A stretch of DNA of 64,000 bases. It comes from Xestospongia bergquistia (lineage: Eukaryota; Porifera; Demospongiae; Haplosclerida; Petrosiidae). Positions 22,375-32,200 of the stretch are shown one piece after another (positions within the stretch are counted from its first letter, which is position 1; each line of letters begins with the position of its first letter). The notes beneath the pieces were generated by a model, which was not told the DNA's origin, did not search any database, and saw nothing but the letters and a program-made list of their open reading frames with translations. Position numbers and translations under genes: made by a program. Location of the stretch: contig OZ014418.1 in NCBI GenBank assembly GCA_963965975.1, positions 7,419,275 through 7,483,274 on the forward strand, given 5' to 3'.

Positions 22375-25350
22375 TTATATTTCATCAAATGTTTCAGATT
22401 TGTCAGGATAATAGTTGTACATCTTCTGTTCTGCCTACATTCATATAATAATCTAATACTCTTAATATATACATACCTGGTCATAATTCAACTCATGAAA
22501 ATCCATAATTAAGTGAACAACAGACTCAGGAAAGAGGACAAGCCACAGATAATTAAAGTACTATAATAAATTATAATACATTATTAATATTATTTTTATA
22601 TATTATTTAATTATTATATGTACATATAAACTTACTTTATCTGATTTAGTACAGAATATTTGATATAATCCATTAGTTATACATTGAAGTTGTTCCCAAC
22701 TCAACATTACAGTACTGACAGAATATTGTAAATTAGCTATATGAAAAAGTCCATAATATCACATGTTAAAATTAATAATGAGATTACTTCTCTCCTTACG
22801 ACCACTTCTATATAATGTATGTCTCTCTGATGGAGTCTAGTAATAAATACTATTATTTTTAGTATTATATATTAGCCATGACATCATAGATATAGCACTA
22901 TATTTAGTATCAATGCTAGCAGTTATATTTAGTACAATACTATGATGTATAGTGTATACAGCTATATTTAGTACAATACTATGATGTATAGCATATACAG
23001 CTATATTTAGTACAATACTATGATGTATAGTGTATACAGCTATATTTAGTACAATACTATAATGTATAGTGTATACAGCTATATTTAGTACAATACTATG
23101 ATGTATAGTGTATACAGCTATATTTAGTATCAATGCTCTACCTTTCCCAACAATATATTAACTAATGTTTGTTTTCTTATCTTTAGCCATTTTGTCAAGA
23201 CAGTATCTGGTAGATCTTCTATTCCACTACATACGACATTAAAATAAATAATATTTAATTTATAATACTGACTTGTAGCCTGAAAAGATCTTTTTAAAAG
23301 CAGCTTTTCTGTTAGGACCAGCTCGACATTGAGTCCTCCAAAATGGTTGTTGATCAGATACTTCATCTTCTTCACTAGATAGAGCAATAGTATCTAGATA
23401 TTATAATATACTTCATTAAAAATAATAATAATAGATTTTAAACTGACCATTTTCAAATATTGTATCTCCTTTTATTTCTATAGAGGACATTTGAGGTACT
23501 TCAGTTGAAATATCTTCATTATTATTAGTTGATAATTCTTTAAGACGCTGTGAAGTAGCTTTGATCAAAGCTCGTAAATCTGCATTATCTATTTGTAATA
23601 CTTCATTTTTTTCATCAGATGAGGACTCTTTAGACAAGACATCAAACGTACTATTCTTTTTGGAACTAGCAACCTTTAACTTTGAAGGTTTTTTAATTTT
23701 TCTCTCTTCTCTTTTACTAGACGAGGGAGTACTGTCAAACACAGTTCTTCTTGTTGACAGCCATGATGATGATGATGATGATGATGATGACTTAACATTT
23801 TGTGAGGAATATGATACCTTGCTAATTTTTAACGTGGGTGGACCCTTATTAACAAGCCATTCTTCAGGGACAAGTCTTTTTCTTGGAGATATTGAAGTAT
23901 CATTACATTTTTGTTGTGAACTAAGAGGTGAATCAAACAACTCTTGAGAACTGGTTAATAATTCCTCATCAAGTATAGCTCTTGTAGGGGTCACCTCTAT
24001 GTCACTGTTGTCATGACAACCATTAGATTCATTAAGTGGAGGTGGGAGAGGAGGAGGTGATGATAGCTTATCTTGACAAGATAATAAATTAACACAAGAT
24101 TTTTCGATATTGCTAGAATAATTACTCTCTACCAAATCAGTACTAGATGAAGGGGTGCCCTCTTGGTCGCATCCACTCTTTTGACCATGCCCACTAAATG
24201 AATCAGTAATTGTAGTTTGTCCAGATGTGGTCATTTTCTTACTAACTTTAGTAGATATTTGATGACTAAACATTAATTTATTTAATTATGATTTAATTAA
24301 TTAATTAATTATACTTTTTAAAAGAGAGGGACTGTTTCTGACCACGCCTAGTTTTATTACTTCGTTTCAGATGAGAGACAGGAAGTGGAGCCAAAGGTTC
24401 ATCACTATCATTTGATAAAGTGTTCTTAAAATAAGAAGCAATATCTAATGAGAGATGCTGGTCTGGTACTAGTGACTGTCTGATCTAATGGATACATAAA
24501 TAAGTAAATGGACAGATAGAGATGAAATGGATATATAGTTTAATTAAAGTTAATTAACTGCTAAATGGTGCTGACAATGGACAAACGATATAATTATAAA
24601 TGGACAAACGATATAGTTAACAGGACGCATATAAGTTAATGGACGGATACCTTTACAACTCCTTGGTTGCTAGGCAACTCCAGGCCATCAATAAACATGT
24701 GTAGTCTTAAGGGAAGAACTTTATAACAATCATATTGTATACCTAAATACAAAGAACATAACTTTAATATTACTTAATAACTTAACCCTGTGAGTACGAT
24801 GATTGATAGGGAATAACCCTCTTTCCATTGACATTAATTAAACCACAGCATGGTAATGAAGAAGGGATGTTACCCTGTAATTAAATAACTTAATTAATCA
24901 AAGTAATGTCACTAACATTTTCTGATGAAGGGACTAATATATGTTGAGTAAATGGGACTTGTTTTAATGTATAAAGTACACGAATATCTCCAGCTGAAAT
25001 AAAAATTATTTTATATATTAACATAATTTTTAACGAACATCTAGTAAAATTATATTTGTCTTTTTTGTCTTTCTTATAATGTTGTAGTAACACTTGATGT
25101 CCTAGTACTAAAACCTCCTATTAATGAGAGAATGAGTAATATTATAAATATACTGAGCTGTCATTATAATACTTGCATATGTCTTTCTTTAAACCACACA
25201 TATTTCCCTTCACGAGATACTAAGTGTATTTCTATTATTAATGCCGTCTCCTCACCAACCTATACAATAATAGAGTACACATTATAACATCTATTAACAA
25301 CTAATTACTTTGACAAACTGAGCCAGAGAAGCTAAACTATCGAAATCCAT
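22375..25350 (-). CDS. Unrecognised 650-residue protein
   Basis: Fourteen exons, 5' to 3': 25309-25350, 25173-25259, 25039-25117, 24917-24993, 24787-24874, 24651-24742, 24315-24484, 23448-24265, 23273-23393, 23142-23226, 22788-22836, 22636-22736, 22477-22560, 22375-22434; all phases agree. Residues 1-170 look like a folded beta-rich domain (EETALIIEIHLVSREGKYVW, GDIRVLYTLKQVPF). A Ser/Lys-rich disordered middle follows, with one poly-Ser stretch. The C-terminal 180 residues look globular and conserved (QPFWRTQCRAGPNRKAAFKK, YSVSTVMLSWEQLQ, YFNYLWLVLFPESVVHLI). I do not recognise the family. A distant likeness of the N-terminus to SLX4IP was considered but is too weak to use. It is tail-to-tail with Artemis and head-to-head with MZT1. 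Confidence 0.8.
22921..23120. repeat. 39-bp minisatellite, five copies
   Basis: Five near-identical 39-bp units (each with 'tatatttagtacaatacta') sit in intron 22837-23141 of the unrecognised minus-strand gene. The unit length is a multiple of three, so it yields a spurious repetitive open frame. Confidence 0.95.
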
Positions 25351-25416
25351 TATTCCGATAATAAATAGCCCCCACGTGTATGCGCATGCGCAGTTGTCAT
25401 TGTATGCACTTACGAA
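25351..25416. promoter_or_regulatory. Bidirectional promoter with NRF1-type site
   Basis: 66 bp between divergent starts of the unrecognised gene and MZT1. It holds a CACGTG E-box (25373-25378) and TGCGCATGCGCA at 25381-25392, which matches the palindromic NRF1 consensus. Function is inferred. Confidence 0.6.
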
Positions 25417-26580
25417 ATGGCCACGCCACAACCATCTGTAGGGAAGCTGTCAGAAGTTAAGGAAGCATTGAGGAGTGAGTGATAGTCCAGTGATCTCCAG
25501 TATTGTGTGATTTTATGTAGTAATAGTGTATTTACTGGACTTTAAAATTGTATTAATACTAACATTATATTTAGTTCAGTTATCCAATAAAGTTGGTATT
25601 GTTTCTTCTAATAATGAGTTCTTCTCAGAAAAGAGTTAGAAAAAAAAGTCGGAAATTATCTGAAGCAGAACAGGAGGAAATCGAACCTCCTAAGAAGAGG
25701 GGACGTCATACAAGACTGACCACACCCACCTTAGAAGAGAAACCCTCAAGAAAACTGGTTGTATCTCTTCAAAACTCTGCCATTGGAACTCGAGTTATTT
25801 CACGCCTTCAAAGAAGGACTATTGCAAGCTCTGTTAAAGAAAGCAAAAAGAGTCCATCAACTGTACCACAACAAGATGATGAACCACCTCTTGTAAAGAA
25901 AGAAAATATAGCAAAATTCAAAAATCCCAACTTTTCATTCTCATTCATTGATACTAACAAAAAAAGAACTTGGAAAGGGTTAAAACAAATCATTCAGTCA
26001 GAGAAAAGTGCAAAGTTTGATCCTGATACACCTACATACAGCAGTATTGATGCTCCGCCATCTTTGAAACCCTCGAAAAGATATTCTGATATTTCAGGAC
26101 TTGTAGCTCAATATACAGATCCACTAACATTGTTACATTTTAGCACTTCAAATGAATTTGAAACTATTAGGACATTACCAAGTAATATTGTACAAGGCTA
26201 CTTGGGTCTACGAGGAAAGGCTACTATCACATGACTCTCATAATAATCATGTGACCATCACATGACTCTTGTGTTTTGTACAATCATTTGTGTTTTATTG
26301 TATCATTTAATCAATTTTAAATAATGTAAAAAAACTTCATTCATTCTCTTTACTTTAGCTGTCAAAGAGATATCAGATTTACTTAATACTGGATTGGATG
26401 ATGAGACACTTAAGGTATGTGTCCAGTTACTGGAGGCTGGTGTTAATCCTGAAGCTCTGGCTGCTGTAGTACTTGAACTTCGAAAAGAAACAGCTATACT
26501 TAAAGTATATAAACATTTCATAAGAGACACTTTATATCTTTTTGTAGGAAGCAGAAAAGAGCAGTGTTTCAGATGCATAA
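25417..26580 (+). CDS. MZT1: Mitotic-spindle organizing protein 1 (MOZART1)
   Basis: A small adaptor that binds GCP N-termini and is needed to recruit gamma-tubulin complexes to centrosomes and spindle poles. It has 78 residues (human about 82). Exons: 25417-25474, 26359-26504, 26548-26580. The family core [19 protein letters not shown] and [18 protein letters not shown] is unmistakable. The first exon encodes [19 protein letters not shown] and splices with a phase-1 junction to the conserved exon. Intron 1 (25475-26358) contains the complete INO80C coding region on the same strand. The last intron is 43 nt. Confidence 0.9.
25614..26234 (+). CDS. INO80C: INO80 complex subunit C (IES6)
   Basis: A subunit of the INO80 chromatin-remodelling complex that pairs with ARP5. 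It is 206 residues with no intron in the coding region. The basic N-terminal half is disordered. The conserved C-terminal YL1-type domain shows [46 protein letters not shown] and [15 protein letters not shown]. It lies wholly inside MZT1 intron 1. An acceptor at 25571-25574 could splice the MZT1 first exon onto its 5' leader. In that transcript the MZT1 ATG opens an out-of-frame upstream ORF that overlaps the INO80C start, so either leaky scanning or a separate internal promoter is needed. Start chosen as the first in-frame ATG. Confidence 0.93.
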   Translation: MSSSQKRVRKKSRKLSEAEQEEIEPPKKRGRHTRLTTPTLEEKPSRKLVVSLQNSAIGTRVISRLQRRTIASSVKESKKSPSTVPQQDDEPPLVKKENIAKFKNPNFSFSFIDTNKKRTWKGLKQIIQSEKSAKFDPDTPTYSSIDAPPSLKPSKRYSDISGLVAQYTDPLTLLHFSTSNEFETIRTLPSNIVQGYLGLRGKATIT

Positions 26581-26672
26581 TTAACATTGATATCTCATTG
26601 TATCAAATATTAATGTAGTTATAAATCTCAAAGGATACAAGTTGTCATATTTTATGAAAAGTTTAGTGTTAT

Positions 26673-29117
26673 CTATGATACATTAATTGTATCTTTATGA
26701 GAAGTATCATCGTCAGATTCTTCATCATTTTGTTTGAGAGAAGTCTCTGGTAGTGTATCTAGTGGAGATAAAGCTGACACTGGTAAAGAGTGAAAACGTT
26801 GTAATCTCCTCTGACGAATAAGCTCAGAGTCAGGAATATCCACACTTGGTTTCTTGTCTGACTGGTTCTCCTCATGTTCTGGTTCAGAATTCTCTACATC
26901 ACGAGATACTTGAGGAGATAATGTTTGAACATCAAATCCTGAGGCCCCACCCACAGATGTATCTATTACTGGAGCAGACGAGGACGCTGCTGGATCAACA
27001 TACTGTGTTGTTTCATCTTGACTAGGTGTGGTATCCATGGAAACAGGAGGAGGAGGAAAGCCAGGAAACCCAGGACCAGCTGGTATACTGTGAAGAGAGA
27101 TGATGAGAGTTGAATAACAAATAAACTTACTTCATGGAAGCCATGACAGCTGAATATTGGTTAAGCTGACTTACAGCAACATCTAATAATTGCTGAACAT
27201 TCCTTAACAAAACAATACGTGCTTCAACATTAGCTCGTTCCATTCCTTCAAGATCTCTTAGCTGTTCTTCAGTTAATCCTTGTAATACTGATTGTAAAAA
27301 GTCATCTGTGAAAATAACACTAAAAACCACACCTATTTAATTAGAATAATACCATTTTGTGGACTAAATATAGGAGGTGGTGGTAATGGATAAAATGGCT
27401 GCATCATTGGAAAAAAAGAAGGTGGAAAGGGCAGTTGAGTTGATGGAGGGACTGGACCAGTTTGTGGTCCTGGGGGTGTGGCAGTGGGTGGAGTTGCATT
27501 AGGTGGTTGTTCTGCAGGTGGTGGGTGTGGCTCTTGTTGAGGAGGTGGTACCATAGGACCAGGTGGCCATCCTCCCATCATTTGTGGAGGAAACATCATT
27601 TGGGGCCCTCCTAAATACAATATATAAGTGGGTGGGGCTAGTCTAGTGACTGACCTGGAGGTCTCTGTTCCTCATCCTGTCTCTGTCTCATTTGATTAGG
27701 AGGTTGGGCTGGTTGACCAGGTCTACCCCGGAGTGCTGTATTACGAAGGACATCCATACGACATGTTGGACATGTGTGTTGCCGTTGAAACCACGAGCGA
27801 AGACAGCTTGTATGAAAGATGTGATTACAAGGTAATTTTTTACATCTCTCTATCATTTCTTCACGACAAATGATGCAGACATTATTAGCTGTTTCTAACT
27901 CTTGTGGAGTAGCATCAGGATACCTAATATCATGTGAAAGTCATGTGATAGTCATGTGATCTTACAAAGTGTTGAGATTACGAATAGCTTGATGAGAAGA
28001 AATGACATCATGAACACTCTTATGAAAGTCCCTGTAATCAAATACACTAATTAATATTGAGGGATGGGACCTTACCTAGCAGTTCTATAAACTCGTCTAG
28101 CAATATGTAATGGTATAAAAGGTACCATTAACATGAACGCCATATAGCCAGAGTACAATAATAGTTCAATAATACCTACAAAAAGTAATTAGAGTGGGCG
28201 GAGACTTGCCAAAAGTATTACCTAATACTATATCGACATAACGGATATATATTGGCTTATTTTCCCACGGGTTCTCACTGCGCAAGTCAATAGTATGTAG
28301 AATGTATTTAAGGAATACGTTGAATGCTTCTGTGAGCATAATAGCATACTAATTATGAAAGAGGAAATCCCTGAAATAAAAGGTAATTTATTACCTCAAG
28401 ACCAAATACAATATCTACTGATAGACCACGTGTTTTTAAACTAGACCACGCCTTCTTTACGAACAAAAAGTCAACAGCTCCCAAGAGAAGGAGAAGTACT
28501 GTAGATAAAAATATTAAAGGTATTATTTTAAATAATTTATTGACTTCTTACAAACAGCTCGGACGTGAAATTTCCAAGTTATTATTGGACTTTGTTCCAT
28601 CTAGCACAATATAATCACGTGATTATCACATGTATCAACTCACATGATCCACTCGATCACTAGCTAACCAATGAAAACTCTTCATAACAAATAATAATAA
28701 AACTAATCCAACAAATTTTGGATTTAACTCTTCATGAAATGCCGCCAATAGAATAAAAGTGTCTAAAACAGCAAACCACGATTTTTCAATCAAGTGCTAA
28801 AGGGGTGTGGTCACATGATAAAGATTAAACAGGTGGGGACTTACTTCAACTTCAATTGCTCGTAAATTACCAAAAAAGATAAATTTGAGTATTTTAACAA
28901 TTTGCCAGACAATTAAAAATGCTTGTATATACAATATCTAAAACATAATTATAGGGTGATGCCCCTTAATATAATGACAATTACTTACACTCATACTTCT
29001 ACTAGAATTCGTCAGATACACAACAGTAGGATAGAACTGATGTTTCTTTGAATAAGCATTCATTACCACACCAATAGAGACCACAACTGTGGCCAGTGTA
29101 AAGAACAGCATCCGCAT
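26673..29117 (-). CDS. SYVN1: Synoviolin/HRD1, ER-associated degradation E3 ligase
   Basis: A multi-pass ER membrane RING-H2 ubiquitin ligase that retrotranslocates and ubiquitinates misfolded proteins. It has 645 residues in 12 exons, 5' to 3': 28989-29117, 28845-28937, 28644-28796, 28552-28600, 28395-28498, 28222-28348, 28076-28175, 27966-28031, 27655-27923, 27353-27610, 27131-27305, 26673-27087. The N-terminus KKHQFYPTVVYLTNSS is near-identical to the family. The membrane domain follows. The RING-H2 has CIICREE, LPCNHIFHTSCLRSWFQRQ and CPTCRMDVLR. Then comes a Pro-rich linker and a C-terminal HAF-H-like region. Two introns (27924-27965, 28601-28643) carry CACATGA units. Confidence 0.96.
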
Positions 29118-29234
29118 CCTGGACAATGAGTCTTCAAACTATTTCTTCGAACAGCGATATACTCTGGGGAGACGTGGACGAAAGCGATTTGTGAACGAGA
29201 TCCTGACCACGCCTATCCACGTGGTCTTGTAAAC
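29118..29234. promoter_or_regulatory. Bidirectional promoter SYVN1 / TDRD9
   Basis: 117 bp between divergent starts, with a GACCACGCC box and the palindrome CCACGTGG (29217-29224) a few bases before the TDRD9 ATG. Inferred from position and motifs. Confidence 0.5.
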
Positions 29235-32200
29235 ATGGCCAGTGCAAGCAATGAAAAAAATCATTTTACTAATCGTGAGATATTAGATTGGTTCTCTGTG
29301 ATAAAACCAATCCCTAAAAAGGAAGACTACCATCCTCCATCTTTACCTTGCTCATCAGCGGCACGACAATCTATTGATAAGTTAGAAAAACAGGAGATCG
29401 ACATAATACGACATAGTCTACAACAAACTAGTAATGACATGGAGAAGACAACTTCCTATTATTACAATGATCCTCGTAGTACTGGACTAGAAGTACCAGG
29501 CCAGGAAAATGATAAAGATTTTGGGTATGATCTCAAGAGACCAATGTCATCCAGACTCCAACAGTCAATGACATTTACATCAGTATTTGATCAGTACAAT
29601 TTTGATGATAATAAAACTCCTGACCTACCAATATTAGCATATAAAGAAAGAATTATAAATACAATAGAAACTAACAAAGTTACTGTTATCCAAGGGTCTA
29701 CTGGGAGTGGAAAAAGTACTCAAGTTCCACAATACATTCTAGAGAAGTACGCTAGTCAACGTCAACATTGTAATATTGTCTGTACACAACCTCGACGTAT
29801 AGCAGCCATGAGTGTAGCTAAATACGTGTCTGAGTCACGTGGGTGGAGACTGGGGTCACTTGTGGGGTACCAGATTGCTATGGATAAGATTACATCTGAA
29901 GATACTCGTTTGACATTTGTAACGACAGGGGTTTTACTCATGAAACTTGTTAATAATCAGAATATGAACGAGTACACACATGTCATATTGGATGAGGTTA
30001 TTGAAGTTATTAATAACATTATTAATACGAGGGGTTAACTCCTTTAATTATTTTCAATTGTATTGTTTTAGGTTCATGAGAGAGACAAAGATACTGACTT
30101 TTGTCTTTTATTGGTTCTACGTCTTCTACGTACTAACTCAAAAAATGTCAAAGTAAGTCTGTCCATTTTGTTATATATATATCCATTAAATTCTAGTATG
30201 TATCCATTAGTATTCTTATCTGTCTGTTATGTATCCATTTAATTAGGTGATTCTGATGTCAGCAACTTTGGAGAGTCAGAAATTTGCTGAATATTTTTCT
30301 GAAACTATTAATAATACAACAATATTGCCACCAATTATTGATGTAGAAGGCCACGCCTATCCTGTAACAGAGTTCTTTCTAGACTCCATTCAACCATTGG
30401 GTCAAGTAATAGTTATCAATTAATTTATTTTATTTTATTTTTTAATAATAGTGTGATTTACCGTCATTTGATAATCCCTCATTAAGTGATTCTGCTATAA
30501 AGCTATCTTGTAATTTAATACAACATTTTGATGTCCTAGAGAAAAAGCTGAGACAGTTAGTTATATTAATTAGTCATTTAATTTATTATTAGTTATTAAT
30601 TAATTAATTAGTAGATATCACTTCCCTTTTATCTAGAGAACAACGTGGGACTGTTCTTGTCTTTCTTCCTGGTATGCCTGAGATACAACGAATGGAAGAA
30701 GCTCTTGTTTTTAATTGTGTTGATCTTCAGTGAGTAAATTAAACACTGCCCCTTAGTTGATTAATTAATTAGGTTGACTGTCCTACCACTTCATTCATCA
30801 ATTTCAAGAGAAGAACAATATCGAGTTTTTTTGAAACCTGAACGATTTAAACGAAAAGTAATAGTAATGACATCATAATGACTTCATTGTCCACCCACTT
30901 TCATTAGGTAATATTAGCCACAAACATAGCTGAGAGCTCTATCACTGTCCCTGATATTAAATATGGTAATTATTAATTATAATGTATTATTTATAAACTA
31001 TTTATTAATAGTTATTGACTTTTGTTTGATAAAGCAGTTGATGTGTGATGATCAAACTAAATTACAAAGCCTTAAATTATGCTGGGCATCAAAAGCTTCT
31101 TTAACTCAAAGAAAAGGACGTGCTGGTAGAGTGTCTAATGGACGTTGTTATCGACTAATACATGAAAGTTTTTATGTCAATTATATTGAAGAGTATAGTC
31201 CTCCAGAAATAGAAGTAAGATCAGTTAATAGTTGATATGATTGTATCTCTCATGTGTATAGCGTTGTCCTATAGAGTCTATTGTCCTTCATACTAAACTG
31301 CTTGATATTGGTAGTCCAGTGGCAGTATTGAGGTGGGCTATTACCAAACCTAAATTAGTTGATATTGAAAGAGCTGTTTTGAATTTAAAAGAGGTAGTTG
31401 TCACTTCTTAAACAATTATATATATTAATTATTGTAGGTGGGTGGGCTAACTTTGACAGTGGATGGTCATGTTGATCCATATGACGGTGGTCTGACGTTT
31501 ATGGGACAGGTTTTAGCCTCTTTACCAGTGGATATTAAAGTTGGTAAGTTACTAGTTCTGGGACATATTTTTGGATGTCTAGAAGAATGTGTGATCATTG
31601 GTAAGTAAGTCTAGTATTTGTGCAATAGAAAGTATTACTTACCTCTCTCTCTCTGTCTCAGGTGCTGGACTCTCTGTCAAACCTATCTTTACCAAACCTT
31701 ATCAAGATGAATTTATGAAATCATACAAGTAAGTTAATATACATTTTATATTTGTTAATGTTGGTTAGGTCCAAGATGGCATGGGCCAACTTTGCGTTCA
31801 GTGATTGTTTAGCAATATTAAATGCTTATAAAGAATGGTTCTCGAGGAAAAATTCTGGACAGTTTTATACTGAGCAGGTAATAAGTTAAACCCTGTTTAT
31901 TTTATAATTAATTATACATTTATTATTAATTATTTAATTTATAGTTGGAGAAAGAGTGGTGTCAGCGTAACTTGATTAATAGAGCCGTTATCAAAGAGGT
32001 TATTACTAGTTATTACTAGTTATTAAGTAGTTATTTTGTGCCATTTAGTTAACTGAACTGATTAGAGAACTGTCAGAACGCTTAGCTAGATTTAATATCA
32101 AGCCAATCAAAGAACTTGTATTATCAAAGTAAGTAACAATAATTTCATATTGTTTACTGCTTTCAAATGACGTACTATATATATATTTATTTATTTATTT

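Noticed and set aside
22837-23133. A repetitive 98-residue minus-strand open frame
   Set aside because: It is only the in-frame translation of the 39-bp minisatellite in an intron.
23561-23947. A plus-strand open frame with an Asp run
   Set aside because: It is the antisense of a poly-Ser stretch in the disordered part of the minus-strand 650-residue protein.
26303-26587. A minus-strand open frame near the end of INO80C
   Set aside because: It is the antisense of the MZT1 core exon, which matches MOZART1 clearly on the plus strand.
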